A stretch of DNA of 64,000 nucleotides from Terrisporobacter petrolearius (GCF_020748185.1 NZ_JAHZMO010000004.1:114528-178527), one strand, 5' to 3'; positions 16,748 to 26,409 are shown, counted from the first letter of the stretch. Numbers and translations are program-made. The notes: generated by a model from the sequence alone, not told the origin.

Positions 16748-19144
16748 ATGATTAAAATTTTAAATTCTTTATGTTATGCTATTATAGCAATGAACGAAGA
16801 CAAACAGATTCTATTTGTAAATAAGTTTCTTTTAGACTTATTAGGTGTTAATGAAGGGGATGTAATTGGTAAAAATGTATTTGAAATAATTTCTATTAGT
16901 AGTCAACCTATAGATGATCTTATTGATACTGTTTCACAAAATAATAGGTTTCTTTTTTGCGTAAAAACAAGAAAGAATCATCTTCAATCATTGTGGGGTA
17001 AAATTGTTGAAGATGATTTTAATGGAGAAAATGCTTATTTTATAATAGGCAAAAAACAATCTGAAAAACAATATAATAAAAAAGATCTAGAAGACCTATT
17101 AGATGTTATACAAACAGAGTGTTGTATTAAAAACATCAAAGGAGAATATATATATGTGAATCAACAATTTGCTAATAATTTAGGTTGCAAAAAAAGTGAA
17201 ATTATTGGAAAAACAAATCGAGATTTTTTCTGCAAAGAAGATTGGGCTTATATGGAAAAAAAAGAAAAAATGGTTATAGATAAGAAAAAAGTAATTAATA
17301 ATGAAAATGTATATCTTAATACAAATGAAAAAAAATGGTATAGCAATACCTTAGGACCTATATTTGATGAAGATAATAATGTAAAATATATTGCAAGTTG
17401 CAAACTAGATATAACTCTTACAAAATTTTTAAATGATACACTACAAATTGCTCTTAATCAAATAACTCAAATTAGTAGTGATATAAGTATATTTGATATG
17501 GATAAAGAGTACAGGTCACTAATTCAATATACTATAGAAAAATTAATGAATTTCTCAAAATCTGATGGTATTTCAGTTATATATTTTGATAAAAAAACTT
17601 CTAAGTTAAAAGTAATCGCTCAAAGCGGAGAAGTAATTGAATCATTTAAAGACGAAGATTCTGGTAGAGAGTTATATGAACTTATATATAAATATGGTGA
17701 AGGAATGATACACTTAGATAAACTAAGATACAATAATGATTTAGACTTGATAAATGAAAATTATATACCAGGTAAATTCTCAGCAATAGGTATTTATAAT
17801 ATGACTCTTGATAAAGATTATTCTGGTTTCATTATGTTAACATACAAAAAAGGACATGAAGATAGATGTATTCCCATAAATTATTTTAAAACCATATGCT
17901 CCTATATCTCAACAAACATAAATAACTGGAAAAAATGCAAAGATATTAAGGATGAGAGATCAAAAGTTGAAAAAATAAATAATTCTTTAATGCAATTTAT
18001 AGACGTATCAGAAGATATGATTGCAACATGGAATTTAGATGGAAGTCCTATTTATAACAATTATCAAATTCTCAATATCTTAGGCTATGATACTATAAAA
18101 AATATGGATTTTTTTGACTTATTGCATCTTGATGATAGAGAACAAGTATATAATTTAATGTTTAATGAAGATCATGATTTTGGTTCTGTTACAAGTAGAT
18201 TTAGATGTGGCAACAATACATATAAATGGATTGATTGGAGTTTTAAAATTTTAAAAGAAGAAAATATGTTTTTTTCAACAGGTAGAGATGTGAGTGAAAG
18301 AATCGCCAATGAAAAAAGAAAGTTATTACTTCAAAAGGCTAAGTGTATAGAAGAAATAAAGGATGAATTTTTATCAAATATAACTCACGAGTTTAGAACA
18401 CCAATAAATATTATTATGTCAACTATTCAACTTATTAGTACAAGCTTAGAAAATAACACTTATAAACTAGGTAATTTGCATGAACATATAAAATATCTAA
18501 AAAGAAATTCAAATAGGCTACTTAGATTAGTTAATAATTTAATAGATATTACATATATAAAAAATGGGTATCACGAATTAAATCTACAAAACTACAATAT
18601 AGTCGAATTAGTGGAAAATGTCTGTAATGCAGTGGTTGCAAATGAAGAAAATGATGATATCAATATTATTTTTGATACAGACTGTGAAGAAATAAATATG
18701 GCCTGTGATGCAGATGAAATTGAAAGAATTCTTTTAAATCTTTTATCTAATGCAATAAAATATAGTTTTACTAACGATCCAATTATAGTTAGTATAAAGT
18801 CTAATATGAGTAATGTTAAAATATCTGTAAAGGATCATGGTATTGGTATTCCAAAAGATTATTTAGACAGAGTCTTTGATAAGCTAACTAGAGTAGACAA
18901 TAATTTGACAAGACATAATGAAGGAAGTGGAATAGGCCTTGCCATTGTTAAATCTTTAGTCAATTTACATGAGGGAGAGATTGAAGTTGAAAGTGAGTTA
19001 GGAAAAGGATCTAATTTTATAATTACGTTACCAATTAGTTTAGTCACTGAAGAAAGTATAAACGTGAGAAAAATATCCGATTGCAAAAATAAAATTGAAA
19101 AATGTGCTATGGAATTTTCAGATATTTATGAGTATAATTGCTGA
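16748..19144 (+). CDS. Orphan PAS-PAS-GAF-PAS sensor histidine kinase
   Basis: A 798-aa kinase without transmembrane segments, so it senses in the cytoplasm. Order: PAS (1-105), PAS (110-230), GAF-like (about 245-420), PAS (425-535), then HisKA with phospho-acceptor H547 in NITHEFRTPINI. The ATPase has N box (NLLSNAIKYS), G1 (DHGIGIP) and G2 (GSGIGLAIV). No response regulator is nearby; such orphans in Clostridia often phosphorylate Spo0A, which is inference here. Start at ATG 16748 after an AAGGGGAAAG site rather than the longer opening at 16712. Confidence 0.9.
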   Translation: MIKILNSLCYAIIAMNEDKQILFVNKFLLDLLGVNEGDVIGKNVFEIISISSQPIDDLIDTVSQNNRFLFCVKTRKNHLQSLWGKIVEDDFNGENAYFIIGKKQSEKQYNKKDLEDLLDVIQTECCIKNIKGEYIYVNQQFANNLGCKKSEIIGKTNRDFFCKEDWAYMEKKEKMVIDKKKVINNENVYLNTNEKKWYSNTLGPIFDEDNNVKYIASCKLDITLTKFLNDTLQIALNQITQISSDISIFDMDKEYRSLIQYTIEKLMNFSKSDGISVIYFDKKTSKLKVIAQSGEVIESFKDEDSGRELYELIYKYGEGMIHLDKLRYNNDLDLINENYIPGKFSAIGIYNMTLDKDYSGFIMLTYKKGHEDRCIPINYFKTICSYISTNINNWKKCKDIKDERSKVEKINNSLMQFIDVSEDMIATWNLDGSPIYNNYQILNILGYDTIKNMDFFDLLHLDDREQVYNLMFNEDHDFGSVTSRFRCGNNTYKWIDWSFKILKEENMFFSTGRDVSERIANEKRKLLLQKAKCIEEIKDEFLSNITHEFRTPINIIMSTIQLISTSLENNTYKLGNLHEHIKYLKRNSNRLLRLVNNLIDITYIKNGYHELNLQNYNIVELVENVCNAVVANEENDDINIIFDTDCEEINMACDADEIERILLNLLSNAIKYSFTNDPIIVSIKSNMSNVKISVKDHGIGIPKDYLDRVFDKLTRVDNNLTRHNEGSGIGLAIVKSLVNLHEGEIEVESELGKGSNFIITLPISLVTEESINVRKISDCKNKIEKCAMEFSDIYEYNC

Positions 19145-19195
19145 TAATTATAACTATATGTTAAAATAAAGAAAATTCTTTTAAGAAGAGACAAC

Positions 19196-19498
19196 ATGGG
19201 AGAAATGAATATACTTATAACAAATGAAGCAAAAAGAGAACTGGATAAACTTTTAGCTAATAGTGATAAAACTTGTATAAGAGTTCTTACTAAATGTATA
19301 ACAATGACAAGTGATGCAAAAGTTGATTTAGAACTTGATAGCCCAAGTGATGATGATAACTTATATGATGTGGATGGATATAAAATAATTATAAATAAAG
19401 TACTTGATTCCCAAATGAATTATATTACAATTTCATTTGGTGGTCTTTTAAGTCGCGGATGTTTCTGTGTTGATGCAGATTTCAATTTTTATTATTAA
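19196..19498 (+). CDS. HesB/IscA-like A-type iron-sulfur protein
   Basis: A 100-aa protein of the HesB-like group. It starts with ITNEAKRELDKLL and keeps the three A-type cysteines: C34 and the C-terminal pair C89/C91 in RGCFCVD. These residues hold Fe-S clusters or iron in IscA. Some clostridial relatives are selenoproteins, but here all positions are Cys codons and no in-frame TGA is used. It lies 51 bases after the kinase gene and has its own terminator. Start choice between the ATGs at 19196 and 19205 is uncertain. Confidence 0.78.
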   Translation: MGEMNILITNEAKRELDKLLANSDKTCIRVLTKCITMTSDAKVDLELDSPSDDDNLYDVDGYKIIINKVLDSQMNYITISFGGLLSRGCFCVDADFNFYY

Positions 19499-19502
19499 TT
19501 TG

Positions 19503-19549
19503 AAAAGTATAAAAGTTTAAGGTCAACATCTTAGATTTTTATACTTTTT
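19503..19549 (+). terminator. Intrinsic terminator
   Basis: A 12-bp stem AAAAGTATAAAA with its complement, a 22-nt loop and T6. Confidence 0.7.
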
Positions 19550-19689
19550 TATTTACAAAATTTTAATCCTATCTAATTAATAATGTCTTCAGATTATAAA
19601 TTTACAAAGTCTTTACTTAGTAAGCTATAATATTAATATAGTTTTAAATAAGACAAAATTAAAAACAAATTACTAACAGGAGAGTGTTT

Positions 19690-21045
19690 ATGAATTCCAA
19701 AGATATACAATTTGAAAAAATGACTAAAACACCCATACCCAAATTAGTTTCTTCTTTAGCAGTACCTACTATTATTAGTATGCTAATAACATCCCTCTAT
19801 AATATGGCGGATACATATTTCGTTTCTCAGCTGGGAACAAGTGCTTCTGCAGCTACAGGTATTGTATTTTCTTTAATGGCAATTATACAAGCTGTTGCTT
19901 TTGCCATAGGCATAGGCTCTGGAAGTACAATTTCTAGAAAACTTGGTCAACAAAACAATGAATATGCTGATGTTTTAGGTTCTTCTGGTTTTATTACTTC
20001 CTTAATATTTGGATTTGCTTTATTAATATTTGGGAATATATTTATAGAACCACTGATGATTTTATTAGGGTCAACAGAAACAATTCTTCCATATGCTGTA
20101 AGTTATGCAAAATACATACTATTTGCAGCTCCTTTTATGACAGCCTCTTTTGCTTTAAATAATATGTTAAGAGCTGAGGGGAAAGCTAATTTTGCAATGG
20201 TAGGTATAGGAATTGGAGGTATTATAAATATAATTTTAGATCCTCTATTTATATTTTACTTTAATTTAGGCATTAGTGGTGCTGCCATAGCCACAGCTAC
20301 AAGCCAATTTTTAAGTTTTATCATATTGTTTTCCTATTACTTGAAAGGAAAAACAATAGTTAAGTTTTCCATAAAAAAAGTATCAAAAGAATTAAAAATA
20401 TACTTAACAATATTTAAAAATGGAATGCCTAGTTTCTTTAGACAAGGATTAGCTAGTGTGGCCACAGTAGCACTAAATTTTAATGCAGCTAATTATGGAG
20501 ATTCAGCTGTAGCTGCCATGTCCATTGTTGGAAGGGTATTTATGTTAATATTTTGTGTTGTAGTAGGTTATGGTCAAGGTTATCAACCTGTAGTTGGATA
20601 CAATTATGGTGCAAAAAACTTCACTAGAGTTAAAGAATCTTTCTTGTTTACTTTAAAAATAGGAACAACAATAATGACAGTTTTAGCTTTTATGGGATAT
20701 ATATTATCACCACAAACAATGTCATGGTTTATTTCAGATTCGTCTGTTATTGAAATAGGAACGAGAGCCTTACGATATCAATGCTTAGTAATGCCACTAA
20801 TGGCCTTAGGTGTTATTTCAAATATGACATTTCAAGCAGTTGGTAAATCTTTTCATGCAACTTTTTTAACGTCTTGTCGTCAAGGAATATTCTTTCTTCC
20901 ACTAATTATAATTTTACCTAAAATACTCTATTTAAAAGGAGTAGAAATTACACAACCAATTTCAGATATACTCACTTTTATTATAAGTATTCCTTTTATA
21001 TATAAATTTTTTAAAAACTTAAATATAAATACTGATGTACAATAA
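19690..21045 (+). CDS. MATE family multidrug efflux transporter
   Basis: A 451-aa protein with twelve hydrophobic segments in two related halves. The N-terminal MATE features are present (LAVPTIISMLITSLYNMADTYF, then GTSASAATGIVF), and PVVGYNYGAKNF in the second half matches the conserved PxxGxNxGA motif. It is closest in pattern to the MepA/DinF-like NorM subgroups and expels cationic drugs or metabolites by Na+ or H+ antiport. The ATG at 19690 follows a CAGGAGAG site; a GTG two codons upstream overlaps that site and is rejected. Confidence 0.93.
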   Translation: MNSKDIQFEKMTKTPIPKLVSSLAVPTIISMLITSLYNMADTYFVSQLGTSASAATGIVFSLMAIIQAVAFAIGIGSGSTISRKLGQQNNEYADVLGSSGFITSLIFGFALLIFGNIFIEPLMILLGSTETILPYAVSYAKYILFAAPFMTASFALNNMLRAEGKANFAMVGIGIGGIINIILDPLFIFYFNLGISGAAIATATSQFLSFIILFSYYLKGKTIVKFSIKKVSKELKIYLTIFKNGMPSFFRQGLASVATVALNFNAANYGDSAVAAMSIVGRVFMLIFCVVVGYGQGYQPVVGYNYGAKNFTRVKESFLFTLKIGTTIMTVLAFMGYILSPQTMSWFISDSSVIEIGTRALRYQCLVMPLMALGVISNMTFQAVGKSFHATFLTSCRQGIFFLPLIIILPKILYLKGVEITQPISDILTFIISIPFIYKFFKNLNINTDVQ

Positions 21046-21087
21046 TATGTTATAATATTTTTACTTAAATAATATTGGAGGTAAATT

Positions 21088-21297
21088 ATGGACAAAAAAC
21101 AATATGTGTGCCCAAAATGTGGAAATCAAACTTTTGAATCTGATCAGTTTCAGGCTACAGGAGGAAATTTTGCAAAAATATTTGATGTACAAAACAAAAA
21201 GTTTGTAACTATAAGTTGTAAAAAATGTGGATTTACAGAACTTTACAAAGGAACATCTTCTGATGGTTGGAATATATTAGACTTTTTAATGGGATAA
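21088..21297 (+). CDS. Small zinc-ribbon protein
   Basis: A 69-aa protein with two Cys knuckles (CPKCG at the N-terminus and CKKCG near residue 47) forming one zinc ribbon, then FTELYKGTSSDGWNILDFLMG. It matches the short clostridial nucleic-acid-binding Zn-ribbon family. The exact role is unknown. GGAGG ribosome site. It lies 42 bases after the MATE gene and 26 before the SASP gene. Confidence 0.78.
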   Translation: MDKKQYVCPKCGNQTFESDQFQATGGNFAKIFDVQNKKFVTISCKKCGFTELYKGTSSDGWNILDFLMG

Positions 21298-21323
21298 TAT
21301 ATTAAAAACTTTAGGAGGTTTTT

Positions 21324-21530
21324 ATGTCAAAACCAGTTGATCAAAATGCTAAATTAGCATTAAATCAAATGAAAATGGAGATTTCTCAAGAATTATTAAA
21401 TGATTCTAATATAAAAAATAATTCCAATCCAATTGATAGCATAGGCTTAAGTGGTCGAGTAGGAGGCCAAATGAGCAAGAAGCTAGTTGAAATGGGTGAA
21501 AGAGAATTATTAAAAAGATATAATAAATAA
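21324..21530 (+). CDS. Alpha/beta-type small acid-soluble spore protein
   Basis: A 68-aa DNA-coating spore protein. The N-terminal helix has AKLALNQMKMEISQELL, which includes the E-I bond cut by the germination protease GPR. The C-terminal motif reads GRVGGQMSKKLVEMGERELL, close to the family GxVGGxMVKxLVExAE. The central part is divergent (ILE/ASN-rich instead of GANTTSR), so it is a minor SASP. Expected in the forespore under sigma G. TTTAGGAGG site and its own terminator. Confidence 0.88.
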   Translation: MSKPVDQNAKLALNQMKMEISQELLNDSNIKNNSNPIDSIGLSGRVGGQMSKKLVEMGERELLKRYNK

Positions 21531-21532
21531 GA

Positions 21533-21558
21533 AAAGACTGCTTGAAAGCAGTCTTTTT
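21533..21558 (+). terminator. Intrinsic terminator after the SASP gene
   Basis: A 12-bp stem AAAAGACTGCTT with its complement, then T5. Confidence 0.9.
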
Positions 21559-21644
21559 CCTTATATTGTAATAAAATATTATATTGTAGTATAATAATTA
21601 ATAGTTAAAAATTATAAAAGAAATATATTATAGGAGAGAGTAAA

Positions 21645-22481
21645 ATGTCAAATATGATAAGTGCAAAGTGGTTAAAAGAAAATTTAAACAATGACAAATT
21701 AGTTATAGTAGATTGTAGATTTTCACTAATGGATAAAGAATATGGAAAAAGAAGTTATGACGAGTCTCATATTAAAAATGCTGTGAGAGTAGATATTGAA
21801 ACTGAATTATCTGCGCCTGTAAAAGAGCACGGTGGAAGACATCCACTTCCAAGTGTAAAAGATTTAAAAGCAACTTTTGAAGACAAAGGAATAAATAATG
21901 ATTCCATAGTAGTAGCTTATGATGAAGGTGACTTAGCGGGGCCTGCAAGACTTTGGTGGATACTAAAATACTTAGGACATGATGAAGTTTATGTATTAAA
22001 TGGTGGAATAAAAGCATTTGAGGAAATTGGTGGGGAAGTAACTAGTGAATATACTTCAGTAAAAAAAGGGAACTTTGATATAAATGTAAATGAAAATATG
22101 AGAGTCAATATGGAGTATGTAAAAGAAAGACTACATAAAGATAATATTGTTATAGTAGATTGTAGAGAAAAGGGAAGATACAATGGTGAATTTGAACCAG
22201 TAGATAAAAAAGCTGGTCATATTCCAAGTGCTCATAATTATTTCTGGATGAATATTTTAAACAATCAAGATGATGAATTAACTATGAAAAGTAAGGAAGA
22301 ATTAAAAGAACTTTTCAGCAAATTAAACAATTACGATGAAGTAATAATTTACTGCGGATCTGGTATAACTGCAAGTCCTGTTAGTTTAGCTCTTAGCGAA
22401 GCTGATATTGATCATAAACTATATTCAGGAAGTTTTAGTGACTGGGTAAGCTACGAAGAAAATAAAGTAGATACTATATAA
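21645..22481 (+). CDS. Thiosulfate/3-mercaptopyruvate sulfurtransferase (tandem rhodanese)
   Basis: A 278-aa protein with two rhodanese domains. The C-terminal domain carries the active-site Cys237 in YCGSGITASP, which takes and passes on sulfane sulfur. The N-terminal domain lacks the Cys (VVAYDEGDLAGPARLWW), as usual for the family. The CGSGITA loop matches both TST and MST types, so the donor is not certain. The siroheme reductase gene follows after 65 bases, suggesting shared sulfur metabolism. GGAGAG site. Confidence 0.9.
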   Translation: MSNMISAKWLKENLNNDKLVIVDCRFSLMDKEYGKRSYDESHIKNAVRVDIETELSAPVKEHGGRHPLPSVKDLKATFEDKGINNDSIVVAYDEGDLAGPARLWWILKYLGHDEVYVLNGGIKAFEEIGGEVTSEYTSVKKGNFDINVNENMRVNMEYVKERLHKDNIVIVDCREKGRYNGEFEPVDKKAGHIPSAHNYFWMNILNNQDDELTMKSKEELKELFSKLNNYDEVIIYCGSGITASPVSLALSEADIDHKLYSGSFSDWVSYEENKVDTI

Positions 22482-22546
22482 AATAAATAGATTTATCACT
22501 TTTGTAAACAATATAATAGAAATATATTTTTACAGAGGTGATAACT

Positions 22547-24121
22547 ATGCACAATCTAGAAAAAACTAAAGAAATATTTCTCAGTGAGATACCTAATTTT
22601 AAAGAGCAATGTTTAAAACTTTTAAGTGGCAATCTTACTAAGATGGATTATAAAGGAATTTCAGGTGGATATGGAGTATATGCTCAAAGAGATCAAAAAT
22701 CCTTTATGATAAGACTTAGATTTTCAAGTGGGGTTGTAACTATATCTCAACTACATAAGGTATATGAATTTGCAAAACAATATAATCTTGATGGTATACA
22801 CTTTACAACTAGACAAGCAGTTCAACTACATGATTTAGATGTAGATGGAATTTGCAACATTATGGAAGAAGCCATAAAAAATAATATATTCACTCGCGGT
22901 AGTGGAGGCAACTTTCCAAGAAACGTTGGATTATCACCACTTTCAGGAGTGGATCCAGAAGAAGCATTTGATGTTGCACCTTATGCAGTAGCAACAGACA
23001 ATCACTTTATGAGTAAAATCACTACTTATCATTTACCAAGAAAACTTAAAGTTTCTTATTCATCTTGTCCAATGGACGCTGCACATACTACAGTACAAGA
23101 TTTAGGATTTTTAGCTATAACAAAAGATAATAAACCATACTTCAAAGTTTTTGTTGGTGGAGGTCTTGGTAAAAATCCAAATGCTGGTCTAGAATTAGAT
23201 GAACTAATTGAACCAAAAGATGTATTGTATTATGTTGAAGGTTTAACTAAACTATTTATGGATGAAGGAGATTATTCCAACAAGCATAAAGCAAGAGTTA
23301 GATATATGGTTTATAAACTTGGAGAAGAAGAATTTATTAAAAAACTCAAAGATTATGTATCTAAAGAAAAAGAAAACAACAACCTTAAGATTCAATTAGA
23401 AGATATAGAATATCCTACTGATGGTGGAGTAGAAACAAATGTTAAAGACTGTAGATTATTTCCACAAAAACAAAAGGGATACTATAGTGTCTATATTCAT
23501 CCAATTGGAGGACAATTAAAACTTGATGATTTAAATAAATTATTAAATACTTTAGATAGTTGTAAACATGCATCAATTAGGCTTGCTATGACAGAAGGTA
23601 TATTTATTATAAATCTTGACGCAAAAGAAGCAGAGAATTTACTACGAATTAGTAAAGCATTTAGTGGATGCACTAGTATAGAAAAGAGCATTTCATGTAT
23701 TGGTGTTCCAAGATGTCAAATGGGTATTGAAAACAGTCAAAAGATGTTACATGAAATTATTGACTACTTTAAAGAAAATTCTAAAGAAGATAACACTATA
23801 CTTAATGCTATACCAAGAATATATATATCAGGTTGTATGAACTCTTGTGGTGTACATCAAATAGGTGCCATAGGACTTACTGGTAAAAAGAAAAAAGTTG
23901 ATGGTCAAATGTGTGATGCCTTTGAATTGTTTGTAGATGGTGATTTTGAATATAAAAAAACAAGACTAGGTAAATCATTAGGGGATTTTAAAGCAAATGA
24001 AATTCCAAAAATGTTATTTGAAATTGGAGAAAAAGTAGCAAATAGCGAAATGGACTTTTACACATATTACGCAGCAAATGAAAAGGAAATAGAAAAAATA
24101 ACTTCTAAATACAATATTTAA
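22547..24121 (+). CDS. Siroheme sulfite/nitrite reductase
   Basis: A 524-aa hemoprotein with the duplicated ferredoxin-like/siroheme fold. The [4Fe-4S]-siroheme ligands are C384 and C390 (SCIGVPRC) and C430 and C434 (SGCMNSCG). Such enzymes carry out the six-electron reduction of sulfite to sulfide or nitrite to ammonia. The adjoining sulfurtransferase favours sulfite, but the sequence does not decide. No flavoprotein partner is adjacent, so a ferredoxin is the likely donor. ATG 22547 is chosen over the GTG at 22538, which is part of the GAGGTGA site. Confidence 0.9.
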   Translation: MHNLEKTKEIFLSEIPNFKEQCLKLLSGNLTKMDYKGISGGYGVYAQRDQKSFMIRLRFSSGVVTISQLHKVYEFAKQYNLDGIHFTTRQAVQLHDLDVDGICNIMEEAIKNNIFTRGSGGNFPRNVGLSPLSGVDPEEAFDVAPYAVATDNHFMSKITTYHLPRKLKVSYSSCPMDAAHTTVQDLGFLAITKDNKPYFKVFVGGGLGKNPNAGLELDELIEPKDVLYYVEGLTKLFMDEGDYSNKHKARVRYMVYKLGEEEFIKKLKDYVSKEKENNNLKIQLEDIEYPTDGGVETNVKDCRLFPQKQKGYYSVYIHPIGGQLKLDDLNKLLNTLDSCKHASIRLAMTEGIFIINLDAKEAENLLRISKAFSGCTSIEKSISCIGVPRCQMGIENSQKMLHEIIDYFKENSKEDNTILNAIPRIYISGCMNSCGVHQIGAIGLTGKKKKVDGQMCDAFELFVDGDFEYKKTRLGKSLGDFKANEIPKMLFEIGEKVANSEMDFYTYYAANEKEIEKITSKYNI

Positions 24122-24126
24122 TCTGA

Positions 24127-24159
24127 AAAACTGGTACATAACTTGTATCAGTTTTTTTT
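24127..24159 (+). terminator. Intrinsic terminator after the reductase gene
   Basis: An 11-bp stem (one G-U) with a 7-nt loop and T8. Confidence 0.9.
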
Positions 24160-24242
24160 CGATTTTCTAAATTTAATTAAGTATAAAGTGCATAATATAA
24201 ATATAAATTAAAAATATAATATTATGATGAGAGAGGATGAAA

Positions 24243-25733
24243 ATGAATAAACATACAATAATTATAGGAGGGGGAATAGGAGGATTATGCAGTGGAATAA
24301 GACTTTTACATAAAGGCCATAAAGTAACTTTATTGGAAAAAAACAAAAAAATTGGTGGTAAAGTAAATATACTAGAAAGTAATAATTTTAAATTTGATAT
24401 GACTGCATCTATTATAATGACTCCTAAAAATTATACAGATTTATTTAAAGATGTGGGAAAAAATTATGAAGACTACTTTAAAATATATAAATTAGATCCT
24501 ATTTATAAAGTATATTATGATGATAAAACAAGTTGTAATTTTTATAGTGATACTAATAAAATGATTGATCAACTAGAAAGTTTACAAAAAGGATTATCCA
24601 CAAATTTTTACAATTTTTTAGCAAAATCTTATGAAAAATACTTTATTAGCAAAGACAAGATACTTAATCAGCCTATGATAAATCTAAAAGAAATTATTAA
24701 TTTTTCATTTATAAAAAATATGTGCAAAATTAACCCTATGTTATCAACCAATAATTATCTTAATAAGCTAATATATAACGAAAAGTTGAAAAATTATTTA
24801 ATATTTACATCCATGTACATAGGTGTAAATCCTTACACAAATTCAAATATTTATACCTTAATACCAACCATATCTCACTTATATGGTATTTGGTATATAG
24901 AGGGAGGATTATATTCATACATAAAGGCTTTAGAGAAGCTGTTTATAGAACTTGGAGGGAAAATAACAACAAGCTGCGAAGTTAAAAGTATAGTAATAGA
25001 AAAGAATGAAGTAAAAGGCGTAAAAACAAAAGATAAAATATTAAATTGTGATTTAATAATTTGTAATGCAGATTATCCCTATGCAATTAAAAATTTAATA
25101 AATGATGAATTTTTAGATAACAAATACTCGAAAAAAAAATTAAACAATATTGATTACTCTTGTTCTGTTTTTGTATTATATTTAGGATTAGATAAAATTT
25201 ATCATAATTTAAATGTTCATAATATTTATATAAGTAAAGATTTTAAAAACAGTATAGAAGGACCTTTTAAGGGGTATATTCCCAGTGACCCTTCGTTATA
25301 TATCTATTATCCTGGTGCAGTTGATGAGTCTTTTAAAGTTAATAATCACTCTTCTATGAATATTATGATTCGTGTGCCTAATTTGTCATTTAGTAATATT
25401 AATTACAATAATAATCAAATTGAAACATTAAAAAAATATATTATTAATAATCTAAAAAACATTAAAGGATTAGAAAATATAGAAAATCATATTATTTATG
25501 AAAACTATTTAACTCCTTTAGATCTTAATGGTAAATACAATTTATACTATGGTAATGCATTTGGCATAAGCCACAAAATAAGTCAAAGTGCATATTTTAG
25601 ACCTCATCTTAAATCAAAAAAAGTCAAAGGTTTATATTTTATAGGTTCTTCAACACATCCTGGCAACGGTGCCTCGGTAGTTATAGATGGTAGTAAAGTA
25701 TTATGCAAAATTATTGAAAACAATAAAAAATAA
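24243..25733 (+). CDS. CrtI/phytoene-desaturase-like FAD oxidoreductase
   Basis: A 496-aa flavoprotein. The N-terminal FAD site is IIIGGGIGGLCSGIRLLHKGH followed by LLEKNKKIGGK; the C-terminal FAD motif is YFIGSSTHPGNGASVVIDG near residues 463-485. These are the CrtI/CrtN features. Bacterial relatives desaturate, isomerise or saturate polyprenyl chains. No phytoene or squalene synthase is visible, so a carotenoid pathway is not shown. The convergent gene is a prenyltransferase homologue. ATG 24243 is preferred over ATG 24237 because of the GAGAGG site. Confidence 0.85.
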   Translation: MNKHTIIIGGGIGGLCSGIRLLHKGHKVTLLEKNKKIGGKVNILESNNFKFDMTASIIMTPKNYTDLFKDVGKNYEDYFKIYKLDPIYKVYYDDKTSCNFYSDTNKMIDQLESLQKGLSTNFYNFLAKSYEKYFISKDKILNQPMINLKEIINFSFIKNMCKINPMLSTNNYLNKLIYNEKLKNYLIFTSMYIGVNPYTNSNIYTLIPTISHLYGIWYIEGGLYSYIKALEKLFIELGGKITTSCEVKSIVIEKNEVKGVKTKDKILNCDLIICNADYPYAIKNLINDEFLDNKYSKKKLNNIDYSCSVFVLYLGLDKIYHNLNVHNIYISKDFKNSIEGPFKGYIPSDPSLYIYYPGAVDESFKVNNHSSMNIMIRVPNLSFSNINYNNNQIETLKKYIINNLKNIKGLENIENHIIYENYLTPLDLNGKYNLYYGNAFGISHKISQSAYFRPHLKSKKVKGLYFIGSSTHPGNGASVVIDGSKVLCKIIENNKK

Positions 25734-25766
25734 GTGTTTTGCAAAACAGCAAAACACTTATTTTTT
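25731..25766. terminator. Bidirectional terminator
   Basis: A 12-bp stem TAAGTGTTTTGC with its complement and T6 lies between two convergent genes; the left arm includes the stop codon of the oxidoreductase. Confidence 0.85.
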
Positions 25767-26409
25767 ATCCGCCAAGAGTAATATCTTGTTTATCATACCA
25801 TTTTAAAGCATCATAAAAATCCTGTTCTTTAAAATCTGGCCACATATTCTCTACAACATAAAAATCTGCATATACACATTGTATTGGTAAAAATCCGCTA
25901 AGTCTTCGTCTTCCACCCCAGCGAATAATCAAATCAATACGAGAGATTTCTCTAGATTTAAGATTATTCTCTACGTGTTTTCCAATGGGACAGGAATCTT
26001 TCTTATAGTTTAAGTCCCAACTCCAACCATAGTGAATTAAGAAGTTTACTTTTATTCCACCTTTTCCAAATTTTTTTCTTTCTTTTGTAAATGGTAAAAG
26101 CTGTGAAGGAAAAGTATCACTAAAAGTATCTCCTACAACTAAAATTTCGCAGTCTTCTTTTGTTAAAAGCATAACCGATTCAACACAAGCTTTTATAAAA
26201 GCTTCTTTTTGAATAGTAGGTCGCTTTGTATTGTCCACTGTATAGCCATAGAAAGTAACTTCTTTAATATTTTCTCTTTGGCATAATTTAAAAAGCTGTA
26301 AACCTGGATTAACTCCATGATCATATCCTTTTTCTTTTGATAAATTATTACTAACAGCCCAGCGTCGATTACCATCTGGGATAATTCCTATATGTGTTGG
26401 TATTCTCAT
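25765..26409 (-). CDS. Divergent cis-prenyltransferase (UppS superfamily)
   Basis: A 214-aa Z-isoprenyl diphosphate synthase homologue. The diphosphate-binding catalytic Asp is in HIGIIPDGNRRWA; FYGYTVDNTKRP and HYGWSWD correspond to conserved strands; the C-terminal IRWGGRRRLSGF...FYVVENMWPDF matches IRTSGExRLSNF...FxxxxWPDF with changes. It is shorter and more divergent than housekeeping UppS (about 240-250 aa), so it is probably a paralog making a shorter or different chain. It converges on the CrtI-like gene, hinting at a joint isoprenoid product. Confidence 0.8.
   Translation of the reverse strand: MRIPTHIGIIPDGNRRWAVSNNLSKEKGYDHGVNPGLQLFKLCQRENIKEVTFYGYTVDNTKRPTIQKEAFIKACVESVMLLTKEDCEILVVGDTFSDTFPSQLLPFTKERKKFGKGGIKVNFLIHYGWSWDLNYKKDSCPIGKHVENNLKSREISRIDLIIRWGGRRRLSGFLPIQCVYADFYVVENMWPDFKEQDFYDALKWYDKQDITLGG

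Noticed and set aside
19196..19498. Selenoprotein version of the HesB-like protein
   Set aside because: All three key positions are Cys codons and the frame ends in TAA; no in-frame TGA.
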